From NCBI GenBank assembly GCA_963645945.1, contig CAVIUA010000048.1, forward strand, positions 20,614-84,613: a DNA stretch of 64,000 nucleotides. The letters are read 5' to 3'. Shown here one piece after another: positions 9,020 to 19,600 of this stretch. The notes beneath the pieces were generated by a model. It saw only the letters and a program-made list of their open reading frames with translations. It was not told the DNA's origin and made no database searches. The DNA is from CAG-877 sp963645945 (GTDB taxonomy: Bacteria; Bacillota_I; Bacilli_A; RF39; UBA660). Every line of letters begins with the position of its first letter. The first letter of the stretch is position 1. The position numbers were made by a program, and so were the translations under genes.

Positions 9020-11089
9020 CTAATTTCCACTTTTTTTAATAATTTCATCAGCAATATTCTTTGGTACTTCTTCATAATGATCAGGGAACATTACAAATGT
9101 AGCTCTACCTTGTGTATTAGAACGTAAGTTAGTAGCATAACCAAACATTTCTGATAATGGAACCATAGCGCTTAATTTAACAGCATTACCTTGTGACTCT
9201 TGTCCTAATGGCTTACCACGACGAGATGTTAAATCACCCATAACGTTACCGAAGTATTCATCTGGTGTAGTAACATCAACTTTCATAATAGGCTCAAGTA
9301 ATACTGGTTTACATTTATTTTTAGCTTCTTTTAATGCAAAGCTAGCAGCAATTTTAAATGCCATTTCGTTAGAGTCAACATCATGGTAAGAACCATCGAA
9401 TAATGTACATTTAACATCGATCATAGGATATCCAGCAAGAACACCAGTTTGTAATGCTTCTTGTAATCCTTTATCAACAACTGGAATGTACTCTCTAGGT
9501 ACTACACCACCAACGATTTGATCAACGAATTCATAACCTTTATCTGGATTTGGCTCAAATTTAACCCAAACATGTCCATATTGTCCACGTCCACCAGATT
9601 GTTTAATATATTTACCTTCACAATCAGCAGCTTGCTTAATTGTTTCACGGTAAGCAACTTGTGGAGCACCAACATTTGCTTCAACATTGAATTCACGTTT
9701 CATACGATCAACTAATACATCAAGGTGTAACTCACCCATACCAGCGATAACTGTTTGACCAGTTTCGTGATCAGTATGAACTTTAAATGTTGGATCCTCT
9801 TCTGCTAATTTTTGTAATGCTAATGACATTTTAGCTTGATCAGCTTTTGACTTAGGTTCAACAGCTAATTGAATAACTGGTTCTGGAACAACTAAGCTTT
9901 CCAAAATAATTGGTTTCTTTTCATCACATAATGTATCACCAGTAGTTGTATTCTTTAATCCAACTGCTGCAGCAATATCACCAGTGTAAACATCACTAAT
10001 TTCATTACGAGTATTAGCATGCATTTGTAGTATACGTCCAATTCTTTCTTTAACTTCTTTAGTAGAGTTTAATACATAACTACCAGAAGCTAAATGTCCA
10101 GAGTAAACTCTGAAGAATGTTAAACGTCCAACAAATGGATCAGTCATAACCTTAAATGCTAAAGAACTAAATGGTTCATTATCATTAGGATGACGAACTT
10201 CTTCTTCTCCCTTTAAATTACGTCCCTTAATTGCTGGAGTATCAACAGGACTTGGTAGATAATCAATAACCGCATCAAGTAATAATCTAATACCTTTATT
10301 ACCTAAAGCATCTCCACACATAACAGGGAAAAATTCTGCTTTTAAACATCCTTTACGGATAGCACTTTTTATCATATCTATAGAGATTTCTTCTCCCTCA
10401 AGATATTTTTCCATCATATCATCATCAAATTCAGCAACTGCTTCTAATAATTCAGAATGCTTTTCAGTTACTAAATCCTTTAAGTCATTTGGAATTTCAA
10501 TTTCCTTAAGATTCTCTTCTTCAGTACCATCAAACTCATAAGCTTTTTGAGTAATGATATCAACAACACCAAGGAAATTATCTTCGGCACCTATTGGCCA
10601 TTCAATTGGAGCAGCATTAACACCTAATCTGTTCTTAATGCTCTTTAAACTGTATGCAAAATCAGCTCCCATTTTCCCCATTTTATTAGCGAAAATAATT
10701 CTAGGAACACTAAATTCATCAGCTTGACGCCATACTGTTTCCATTTGAGGCTCAACACCAGCTTGTGCATCAAGTAAAGCTACAGAACCATCAAGTACTC
10801 TTAAACTACGACTAACTTCAATAGTAAAGTCTACATGTCCAGGAGTATCGATTATATTACAACGGTATCCATTCCAATATGCAGTTGTTGCTGCAGAAGT
10901 AATAGTAATACCACGTTCTTTTTCTTGCTCCATCCAGTCCATTTGGCTAGCTCCATCATGAGTTTCACCAATTTTATGGATTTTACCAGCAAGATATAAA
11001 ATACGCTCAGTAGTTGTAGTTTTACCAGCATCAATATGAGCCATAATTCCAAAATTTCTTGTCTTATCTAAAGACGTATCTCTTGCCAT
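9020..11089 (-). CDS. fusA: Translation elongation factor G
   Basis: Ribosomal translocase GTPase, 689 residues (typical ~690). G1 AHIDAGKTTTTERIL, switch/G2 RGITI, G3 DTPGHVDF, G4 NKMGKMGAD; domain II starts after PFSSLAFKVM; domain IV contains SGGRGQYGHV; domain V has EPIMKV and MGDLTSRRG. It follows rpsG by 13 bases and precedes tuf. Confidence 0.99.
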   Translation of the reverse strand: MARDTSLDKTRNFGIMAHIDAGKTTTTERILYLAGKIHKIGETHDGASQMDWMEQEKERGITITSAATTAYWNGYRCNIIDTPGHVDFTIEVSRSLRVLDGSVALLDAQAGVEPQMETVWRQADEFSVPRIIFANKMGKMGADFAYSLKSIKNRLGVNAAPIEWPIGAEDNFLGVVDIITQKAYEFDGTEEENLKEIEIPNDLKDLVTEKHSELLEAVAEFDDDMMEKYLEGEEISIDMIKSAIRKGCLKAEFFPVMCGDALGNKGIRLLLDAVIDYLPSPVDTPAIKGRNLKGEEEVRHPNDNEPFSSLAFKVMTDPFVGRLTFFRVYSGHLASGSYVLNSTKEVKERIGRILQMHANTRNEISDVYTGDIAAAVGLKNTTTGDTLCDEKKPIILESLVVPEPVIQLAVEPKSKADQAKMSLALQKLAEEDPTFKVHTDHETGQTVIAGMGELHLDVLVDRMKREFNVEANVGAPQVAYRETIKQAADCEGKYIKQSGGRGQYGHVWVKFEPNPDKGYEFVDQIVGGVVPREYIPVVDKGLQEALQTGVLAGYPMIDVKCTLFDGSYHDVDSNEMAFKIAASFALKEAKNKCKPVLLEPIMKVDVTTPDEYFGNVMGDLTSRRGKPLGQESQGNAVKLSAMVPLSEMFGYATNLRSNTQGRATFVMFPDHYEEVPKNIADEIIKKSGN

Positions 11090-11102
11090 AAATTACCCTT
11101 TC

Positions 11103-11570
11103 CTACCATCTATAATGAGCAAAAGCCTTATTAGCTTCAGCCATTCTATGAGTATCTTCACGTTTCTTAACTGCTGCACCTGTACCATTAGATGCATCTA
11201 AAATTTCATTAGCTAAATTATCAGCCATTCCTTTTCCACCACGTTCACGAGAATACTTAGTTAACCATCTTAACGCTAAAGCTTGACTTCTCGCAGGTGT
11301 AACTTCTATAGGCACTTGATAGTTAGATCCACCAACACGGCGACTTTTAACTTCAAGAGCTGGTTTAATATTTTCCATAGCAGCATTAAATACTTCTAAT
11401 GGATCTTTACCAGATTTTGCCTTAACTTGATCAAATGCTTCATAAACTATTGTTTGAGCTGTTCCCTTTTTACCGTCTAACATAATAGTATTGATTAGTT
11501 TAGCAACTACTTTTGACTTATATATTGGATCTGGTAAAATGTCTCTTTTAACTGCACGTCTCTTACGCAT
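11103..11570 (-). CDS. rpsG: 30S ribosomal protein S7
   Basis: 155 residues; binds the 3' major domain of 16S rRNA and initiates 30S head assembly. Family features: N-terminal MRKRRAVKRDILPDP, central VKSRRVGGSNYQVP, and RWLTKYSRERGGKGMADNLA. Standard length. It lies between rpsL (30-base gap) and fusA (13-base gap) in the str operon. Confidence 0.99.
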   Translation of the reverse strand: MRKRRAVKRDILPDPIYKSKVVAKLINTIMLDGKKGTAQTIVYEAFDQVKAKSGKDPLEVFNAAMENIKPALEVKSRRVGGSNYQVPIEVTPARSQALALRWLTKYSRERGGKGMADNLANEILDASNGTGAAVKKREDTHRMAEANKAFAHYRW

Positions 11571-11600
11571 TTTAATTTCCTCCCTTCAAAAATTTAAATT

Positions 11601-12011
11601 TTACTTTGGTCTCTTAGCACCGTATTTACTACGTCCTTGCTTACGATCCTTAACACCAGCAGTATCTAAAGTACCACGAATAATATGATAACGAACACCG
11701 ATTAAGTCCTTAACACGACCACCACGAATTAATACAACACTATGCTCTTGTAAATTGTGTCCAATTCCTGGTATATAAGTATCAACTTCCTTACCATTAG
11801 ATAAACGAACACGCGCATATTTACGTAATGCTGAGTTTGGCTTTTTAGGTGTTTTAGTACCAACACGAGTACAAACTCCACGTTTTTGAGGTGAATGAAC
11901 TTCAGTTGCCTTCTTTTGAATAGTATTGATTCCAACTCCAAGAACTGGTGCTTTACTCTTTCTAACCTTATCCTTACGATTTTTATGAACTAATTGGTTA
12001 ATTGTAGGCAT
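11601..12011 (-). CDS. rpsL: 30S ribosomal protein S12
   Basis: 136 residues; decoding-centre protein and first gene of the str operon. Family motifs: [58 protein letters not shown]-like (here DLIGVRYH). The LIG in place of the usual LPG in this highly conserved strand is a small oddity. RBS ggagat lies before the ATG. Confidence 0.99.
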   Translation of the reverse strand: [136 protein letters not shown]

Positions 12012-12070
12012 AAAATATATCTCCTTTCTTTACACATATCCAGGTGTATCATTTTACCCTTTAAATAAAA

Positions 12071-12087
12071 CTTTGCACAAAGCAAAG
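12071..12087 (-). promoter_or_regulatory. Leader hairpin in the rpsL 5' UTR
   Basis: A ctttgc/gcaaag stem with a 5-base loop sits between the str promoter and rpsL. No U-tract follows, so it is not a terminator; it could be an mRNA stabiliser or protein-binding element. Speculative. Confidence 0.3.
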
Positions 12088-12106
12088 ATATTTAATCAGC
12101 AAAAAT

Positions 12107-12135
12107 AATATAACACTAACTTAAATCAAAGTCAA
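12107..12135 (-). promoter_or_regulatory. Promoter of the str operon (rpsL)
   Basis: TTGACT, 17-base spacer, TATATT on the minus strand, ~95 bases upstream of rpsL. Confidence 0.8.
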
Positions 12136-12184
12136 CAAATTATTTATATATTATGCTAAAATTTCCAAAAAAATACCTCAAAAG

Positions 12185-12208
12185 AAAAAAACTGAATTTA
12201 TCAGTTTT
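12185..12208 (-). terminator. Terminator of the DUF5684-like gene
   Basis: Minus-strand aaactga/ttcagttt stem with a short loop and a T-run, just after the stop at 12217. Confidence 0.8.
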
Positions 12209-12216
12209 CTCAATGC

Positions 12217-12951
12217 TTATTTTCTTCTTTTTTTATTAATCAATAAGTTACCATAATAATCAAGTAAAGTTCCAACTACTGCAACAATAGAAAATGAAAC
12301 AGATATGAATATGATAAACTTAGGATTCCAAATAATCTCTAAAAGAAAGTCTTTAGGTAAATCTATTACAAATATATAAATAAATATATAAGTAGCAGCA
12401 ATAAAACACAACATCATAAATACGTTAGATAAACACATTTCATTAACAGATAATTTTCTACCATAAAAGTCCTCATCGAAAATATCATGACTAATTTTAG
12501 TAAATCTACTCCATTTATATGAATTACTTAAACCAATATATGGAAAAGCAATAACTGGTACAAATGTAAGTGAAAATGCAGTCATATAACCCTTTTTAAA
12601 TTTTTTACTAAAATAATAATTAACTTTCCAAGATAGTAATACGTAAAATATCAAACAAATAGAAGTAAAAAAGATACATATACCATTTAAAGAATCAGAG
12701 CCAGAACAAGCAAATGATAATAAATAAAATGAAAATCCAAATACCAATAAAAGTACTGCACTCCATGGATTAACATTGGCTTTCTTGAAATACAAATATT
12801 CAGAGTAAATAGGAACCAAACCTTTCCATGCTGTCTCCCCTATTTTTTCAAAGAAATAATATCTTCCCAATAAATAATACAATAAAAATACTAACAATAT
12901 AATCCAAACAACGATAACATTTGGCGTCAAACTAAATAAAAAATTATACAT
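12217..12951 (-). CDS. DUF5684-like multi-pass membrane protein
   Basis: A 244-residue protein with about six hydrophobic helices. After the first helix comes YYFFEKIGETAWKGLVPIYSEYLYFKKA, which resembles the DUF5684 pattern (KaGe-W-alIPiYN-Y); members are often near signal peptidases, but their function is unknown. The ATG at 12951 was chosen because RBS aaggag ends 9 bases upstream; the longer TTG start would directly abut the RBS. It lies between rpoBC and the str operon, where B. subtilis has the L7Ae-like gene rplGB, so it occupies a position rather than replacing a function. It has its own promoter and terminator. Confidence 0.6.
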   Translation of the reverse strand: MYNFLFSLTPNVIVVWIILLVFLLYYLLGRYYFFEKIGETAWKGLVPIYSEYLYFKKANVNPWSAVLLLVFGFSFYLLSFACSGSDSLNGICIFFTSICLIFYVLLSWKVNYYFSKKFKKGYMTAFSLTFVPVIAFPYIGLSNSYKWSRFTKISHDIFDEDFYGRKLSVNEMCLSNVFMMLCFIAATYIFIYIFVIDLPKDFLLEIIWNPKFIIFISVSFSIVAVVGTLLDYYGNLLINKKRRK

Positions 12952-12980
12952 CACTAACAACTCCTTACTACTTTAAGATA

Positions 12981-13009
12981 ATTATAAACTTAATTGGAAA
13001 ACTTTTCAA
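12981..13009 (-). promoter_or_regulatory. Promoter of the DUF5684-like gene
   Basis: TTGAAA, 17-base spacer, TATAAT, directly after the rpoC terminator. Confidence 0.8.
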
Positions 13010-13010
13010 G

Positions 13011-13040
13011 AAAAAAGCAGAACACAATTCGTGTTCTGCT
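13011..13040 (-). terminator. Terminator of rpoBC
   Basis: Perfect 11-bp minus-strand stem agcagaacacg...cgtgttctgct-type followed by six T's, 9 bases after the rpoC stop. Confidence 0.92.
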
Positions 13041-13048
13041 AGAAAATA

Positions 13049-16000
13049 TTATTCCATAAATTGGTCTTCTAATTTTTCAAGAGGTTCATCATCCATGAAT
13101 TCAGTTTTTAATTCATAATCAACATCTCTATATGATTTACTACCAGTACCAGCAGGTATTAGTTTACCAATAATAACATTTTCTTTTAATCCAGATAATG
13201 GATCAACTTTTCCTCTTATAGCAGCATCAGTTAAGATACGTGTAGTCTCTTGGAATGAAGCAGCTGATAAGAATGAATCAGTCTCCAAAGCTGCCTTTGT
13301 AATACCAAGAAGTATTGGAATACCTCTAGCTGGTTTTTTACCTTTAATAACAGCATCTTTATTACCATCTGTAAATTCACGGAAATTAACTAGACTACCA
13401 GGTAAGAACTTAGTATCTCCAGATTCAACAATTCTAATCTTAGAAATCATACGTCTTGCAATGATCTCAATATGTTTATCAGATATATCAACACCTTGAG
13501 AACGATAAGTATTTTGAACTTCTTTTAAGATATATTCTTGTGTTGTAATTGGATCTGTTACAGCAAGTAACTCTTTTGGATTAACTGCACCTTCTGTAAG
13601 TCTATCTCCACAATGTACTTCAGTACCTTTTTCAACACATAATTTAGCACCATAATTAGTAACATGTTCTTTTGTTTCTAATTTATTTGTGATACTAATC
13701 TTATATTTACCATGATCTTCTTTGATTTTAGAAACTATACCATCAATTTCAGCAATAGTTGCTTTAGCTTTTGGATTACGAGCTTCAAATAATTCTTGAA
13801 CACGAGGAAGACCTTGAGTGATATCAGCATCACCACCATGAGCAACTCCACCTGAATGGAATGTACGCATTGTAAGCTGTGTACCAGGTTCACCAATTGA
13901 CTGAGCAGCCATAACACCAACTGCTTCACCAATTTCAACTAAGTTTCCTGTAGCTAAGTTACGACCATAACATTTTTGACATACTCCATTAACAGTACCA
14001 CAAGTTAAAATTGTACGTATTTCCACCTCAGTTATACCAGCATCAATAACTTTATCAGCTAATGACTCAGTAATCATTTGTAATTTATCAACAATAACTT
14101 CTTTTGTTTCTGGATTAATAATCTTCTTATTAGCAAATCTACCAACAATACGATCACGTAATCCTTCAATTACAGAGCCAGTTTTTTCATTAATAAATGC
14201 ATGAACAACAACACCTTGATCTGTTCCACAATCTTCTTCACGAACTATCATGTCTTGACTAACATCAACTAAACGACGAGTCAAATATCCAGAGTCAGCA
14301 GTTTTTAAAGCTGTATCTGCTAAACCTTTACGAGTACCATGAGTAGATAAGAAGAATTCAGCAACTGACAAACCTTCAATGAAGTTTGAAAGAATTGGAA
14401 TTTCAACAGATGTACCATCTGGTTTAGCCATAATACCACGCATACCAGCAACTTGAGTAAAGTTTGAAATGTTACCACGAGCTTTAGAGTTCATCATTAT
14501 GAATATTGGATTATCAACATCTGTATGAGAAACCTCTTCAAGTTCTGCTTTTACTTGGTCAGTAGCATTATTCCAAGTACTAATAACATTATTATATCTT
14601 TCTTCATCTGTTATTAAACCTCTCTTATACTGTTTATTAATCTTATCAACAGTCTTTTGAGCTTCAGCAACAATTTCAGGTTTTTTCTTACTAGTTTCAA
14701 CATCAGCCATACTAACAGTAATACCTGATATAGTAGAATACTTAAATCCTAAGTCTTTAAGATTATCAAGCATTGTAGAAGTTTCAGTTGTTTTATATCT
14801 TTTAAATACTTGGGCAATTATTTTTTCTAATGTTCCTTTAGCAAAAGGTTTAACTAATGGCATTTCTTTAATAGCCTCTGGAATATTAGTACCTTTTTCT
14901 AAGAAATATTTATTAGGTGTAATATTTTGAATGTTATCATCAGTTGGTTCATTAATAAATGCAAATGAATCAGGTAGGATTTCATTAAATTTAATTTTTC
15001 CAACTGTAGTAACTAAATATTTACCTTTTTGATTTTCCGTAAATAATTTATATTTAAATGAATCAACAGGTATCGCAACACGAGCATGAAGAGTTAATTC
15101 CCTACGTTCATAAGCCATCAAAGCTTCATTAGTGTTTTTAAATACTCTACCTTCTCCTTCTTCTCCAGCTTTTTCCATAGTTATGTAATAATTACCTAAA
15201 ACCATGTCTTGTGAAGGTGTAACAATCGGATCACCTGATTTTGGATGAAGGATGTTATTTGAACCTAGCATTAATAATCTAGCTTCTGCTTGTGCTTCCT
15301 CTGATAAAGGTACGTGAACAGCCATCTGATCACCATCGAAGTCTGCATTGAAAGCAGGACATACTAATGGATGTAAACGAATAGCTTTTCCACCAACTAA
15401 GATAGGTTCAAATGCTTGAATACCTAATCTATGCAATGTAGGAGCACGGTTTAACATTACTGGATGTTCTTTAATAACCTCTTCTACAATATCCCAAACA
15501 ACAGGATCTTGATTATCTATTAATCTTTTAGCAGCTTTAATATTATGAGCTATATCTTTTTCAACTAAACCATGAATAACATGAGGTTTAAATAACTCTA
15601 AAGCCATTTCTTTAGGTATACCACATTGATACATCTTTAAGCTTGGTCCAACAACAATAACTGAACGTCCAGAATAATCAACACGTTTACCTAATAAGTT
15701 TTGACGGAAACGACCTTGTTTACCCTTTAACATACTAGATAAAGATTTTAAAGGTCTATTTCCAGCACCTGTTACACTTCTACCACGACGTCCATTATCA
15801 AGTAATGAGTCAACCGCTTCTTGTAACATACGTTTTTCATTTTGAATAATGATAGTAGGAGCCCCTAAATCAATAAGTTTCTTTAAACGATTATTACGAT
15901 TAATAACACGTCTATATAAATCATTTAAATCAGAAGTAGCAAATCTACCACCATCTAATTGAATCATAGGTCTTAACTCTGGTGGAATAACGGGAATACA

Positions 16001-16687
16001 ATCCATAATCATCCATTCAGGCTTATTACCAGAAGAATAGAATGCATCTAATACATCAAGTCTTTTAAGTAATCTTGTTCTCTTTTGACCTTGTGCATTT
16101 TCTAATTCTTTAGTGATTTCATCTATTTCTTTCTTTAAATCAACCTTTTTCAAAAGTTCTTTAATAGCTTCAGCACCCATACCAACTCTAAAGCCAGTAC
16201 CATACTTTTCATAATAAGCTCTATATTCTTTTTCAGATAATGTTTGTTTATTTTCTAATGGTGCATTACCTTTATCAATAACAACATAACTAACAAAGTA
16301 TAAAACTTCTTCCAAATCTCTAGGACTCATATCAAGTACAAGACCCATACGAGAAGGAACACCTTTAAAGAACCAGATATGTGATACAGGGGTAGCAAGT
16401 TCAATATGACCCATACGTTCACGGCGAACTTTTGAACGAGTAACCTCAACACCACAACGATCACATACTATATTTTTATAACGAACTCTTTTATATTTTC
16501 CACAGGCACATTCAAAATCCTTAGTAGGTCCAAAGATTTTTTCACAGAACAAACCATCTCTTTCAGGTCTAAGAGTACGATAGTTAATAGTCTCTGGTTT
16601 TTTTACTTCACCGTAAGACCATTCACGAATTTTTTCAGGAGAAGCGATACCAATTTTTAATGCATCAAACTTATTAACTTCTATCAT
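13049..16687 (-). CDS. rpoC: DNA-directed RNA polymerase subunit beta'
   Basis: Catalytic clamp subunit, 1212 residues, similar to Bacillus beta'. The N-terminal zinc ribbon (CACGKYKRVRYKNIVCDRCGVE) is present. The active-site Mg motif reads NADFDGDQMAVH, the bridge helix/trigger loop region GVMAAQSIGEPGTQLTMRTFH, and the second zinc site C-GTVNGVCQKCYG. Its start codon shares one base with the end of rpoB, so the two are translationally coupled. The terminator hairpin follows the stop. Confidence 0.99.
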   Translation of the reverse strand: MIEVNKFDALKIGIASPEKIREWSYGEVKKPETINYRTLRPERDGLFCEKIFGPTKDFECACGKYKRVRYKNIVCDRCGVEVTRSKVRRERMGHIELATPVSHIWFFKGVPSRMGLVLDMSPRDLEEVLYFVSYVVIDKGNAPLENKQTLSEKEYRAYYEKYGTGFRVGMGAEAIKELLKKVDLKKEIDEITKELENAQGQKRTRLLKRLDVLDAFYSSGNKPEWMIMDCIPVIPPELRPMIQLDGGRFATSDLNDLYRRVINRNNRLKKLIDLGAPTIIIQNEKRMLQEAVDSLLDNGRRGRSVTGAGNRPLKSLSSMLKGKQGRFRQNLLGKRVDYSGRSVIVVGPSLKMYQCGIPKEMALELFKPHVIHGLVEKDIAHNIKAAKRLIDNQDPVVWDIVEEVIKEHPVMLNRAPTLHRLGIQAFEPILVGGKAIRLHPLVCPAFNADFDGDQMAVHVPLSEEAQAEARLLMLGSNNILHPKSGDPIVTPSQDMVLGNYYITMEKAGEEGEGRVFKNTNEALMAYERRELTLHARVAIPVDSFKYKLFTENQKGKYLVTTVGKIKFNEILPDSFAFINEPTDDNIQNITPNKYFLEKGTNIPEAIKEMPLVKPFAKGTLEKIIAQVFKRYKTTETSTMLDNLKDLGFKYSTISGITVSMADVETSKKKPEIVAEAQKTVDKINKQYKRGLITDEERYNNVISTWNNATDQVKAELEEVSHTDVDNPIFIMMNSKARGNISNFTQVAGMRGIMAKPDGTSVEIPILSNFIEGLSVAEFFLSTHGTRKGLADTALKTADSGYLTRRLVDVSQDMIVREEDCGTDQGVVVHAFINEKTGSVIEGLRDRIVGRFANKKIINPETKEVIVDKLQMITESLADKVIDAGITEVEIRTILTCGTVNGVCQKCYGRNLATGNLVEIGEAVGVMAAQSIGEPGTQLTMRTFHSGGVAHGGDADITQGLPRVQELFEARNPKAKATIAEIDGIVSKIKEDHGKYKISITNKLETKEHVTNYGAKLCVEKGTEVHCGDRLTEGAVNPKELLAVTDPITTQEYILKEVQNTYRSQGVDISDKHIEIIARRMISKIRIVESGDTKFLPGSLVNFREFTDGNKDAVIKGKKPARGIPILLGITKAALETDSFLSAASFQETTRILTDAAIRGKVDPLSGLKENVIIGKLIPAGTGSKSYRDVDYELKTEFMDDEPLEKLEDQFME

Positions 16688-19600
16688 TAAAGATCAGCTC
16701 CTTCCTCAAAATCTTCATCTTCATTGAATTCATCATTCATGAAGTCTTCATAATCTTCTTCAAATTCTTTCTCTTCATCTTCGAACTCATCATCTCCATC
16801 ATCATATGGCTCCTCTTCACCATCAGGTTCAGATACAACCTCTGCAACTGGAGAGTTTTCAAATTCTTCAATTGATGAATTATTATCATCTCTATCTTCT
16901 GCTTCTTCTATTTCTTTAAGTTGTAACGTTTCTCCATCATCATTAATTATCGAAATATCAAGTCCAAGTGCTTGGAATTCTTTCATCAATACTCTAAATG
17001 ATTCAGGAACACCAGCTTGATTAATTTCTTGTCCCTTAATTATTGATTCATAAACTTTAACACGGCCAATAACATCATCTGATTTAACCGTTAAGATTTC
17101 TTGTAATGTGTGTGCAGCACCATATGCATATAATGCCCAAACTTCCATTTCACCAAATCTCTGACCACCAAATTGAGCTTTTCCACCTAAAGGTTGTTGA
17201 GTGACTAATGAGTAAGGTCCAGTAGAACGAGCATGTAATTTATCATCAACCATGTGATGTAATTTGATCATGTACATTACACCAACAGCAATTCTATGAT
17301 CAAATGCCTCACCAGTACGACCATCATATAAAACAGTCTTACCATCTTCATCCATTCCAGCTTCTTTCATCATAGCTTTAATGTCATCAATATGAGCTCC
17401 ATCAAATACTGGAGTTGCTATATGAACACCAAGTTTCTTACATGCCATACCCATATGAATTTCAAGAATCTGTCCAAAGTTCATACGAGAAGGAACACCT
17501 TGTGGATTTAACATAATATCAACTGGAGTACCATCTGGTAAGTATGGCATATCTTCTTGTGGAAGAATAAGTGAAATAACACCCTTATTACCATGACGTC
17601 CAGACATCTTATCTCCAACTTGAATCTTACGTTTTTGAATTATATAAACACGAATCACTTTACTAACACCAGCAGGTAATTCATCATTATCTTTACGAGA
17701 ATAAATTTTTATATCGTGAACGATACCATCTCCACCATGTGGAACACGTAAAGAAGTATCACGAACTTCACGAGTTTTTTCACCAAAGATAGCATGTAAA
17801 AGTTTTTCTTCTGAAGTAAGTTCAGCCATACCCTTAGGAGTAACTTTACCAACTAAGATATCTCCTTCTTTTACTTCAGTACCAATAGTAATGATACCAT
17901 TTTCATCCAAATTACGACGTGCTTCTTCTGAAACATTAGGAATATCTCTTGTGATTTCTTCAGGTCCTAATTTAGTTTCACGACATTGCATTTCATAATC
18001 TTCAAGATGTAATGAAGTATATTTATCATCTTTTACTAAGTTTTCATTTAAGATAACAGCATCCTCATAGTTATAACCATTAAATGTCATGAAAGCAACA
18101 GTCATATTTTTACCTAACGCTAATTCACCTTTATCAGTAGAGTTACCATCAGCAAGAATAGTCTTATCAGCTTTTACTTTATCGCCAACATGAACAATAG
18201 GTCTTTGATGAGAACAAATACTAGAGTTTGCTAATTCAAAATTAGCTAATCTATATGTATCTTTTCCTTCTTTTGTTTTAACTACAACTTTCTTAGCATC
18301 AACATATTCAACAATACCATCGTTTTTAGCAATTACTTCAACACCTGAATCTTTTGCTGCAATAAACTCAACACCAGTTCCAACATAAGGAGCCTCAGTT
18401 TTAATTAATGGCATAGCTTGACGTTGCATGTTTGCACCCATTGAAGCACGAGTAGCATCATCATGCTCTAAGAATGGAATACAACTAGTCGTAACAGAAA
18501 CAACCTGTTGTGGACTAACATCTATATAATCAACTTGTTCTGGTTTAGCTAAAATATTTTCACCACGGAAACGAGCATTAACAAGTTCACTAATAATTGT
18601 ATTAGATTCATCAGTATCAACGGTAGATTGAGAAATTATATAATCTAATTCTTCATCTGCTGTTAAATATTGAACATCATCAGTAATTTGACAATTAACA
18701 ACCTTACGATATGGAGTCATAATAAATCCATATTCATCTATTTTTGCATAACTTGCTAAAGAAGTAATTAATCCAATATTTGGTCCTTCTGGAGATTCAA
18801 TTGGACAAATACGACCATAGTGTGAACTATTAACGTCACGTACCTCAACACCAGCACGATCACGAGAAAGTCCTCCAGGTCCTAGTGCAGAAAGACGACG
18901 TTTATTAGTAAGTTCAGCAATTGGATTTGTTTGATCCATGAATTGAGATAATTGTGAACTACCAAAGAATTCTTTCATAGCAGCAGTTACCGGACGTATA
19001 TTAATTAATGTTTTAGGAGTTACTTCTTCCATTTCTTGAGTAGTCATTCTTTCACGAACAACTCTTTCCATTCTAGAAACACCAATTCTAAATTGATTTT
19101 GTAAAAGTTCTCCAACTTGACGAATACGTCTATTTCCTAAATGATCGATTTCATCAAAATTACCAACACCTTGTAATAAGTTTAAGTAATATGAAACAGA
19201 AGCATATACGTCAGATATAGTTAAACGCTTAACATCAATGCTTTGATCATTACCAATAACATCTATTTTCTTTTTCTTATCAGTAGGATTAACAATCTTA
19301 ACTATTTGAACTTTGTTATATTGATCTAATTCATCATTAACTTTAACTTCTTTTAATCCAAATCCATTAGCTAAAGCACCCTTTAATACATCAATATTAG
19401 CCTTAGTAATTTGTGTACCTTTTTCTAGAACAACTTCACCATTATTAGTAATATCTTCAGCCAAAACTTGGTCAAGCATACGATCAAGTACATTTAATTT
19501 ACGATTAAATTTATAACGACCTACTCTAGCTAAATCATATCTGAATTCATCAAAGAATCTTGTAATAATTTGGTTCTTAGATGAATCAAGAGTAACAGGT

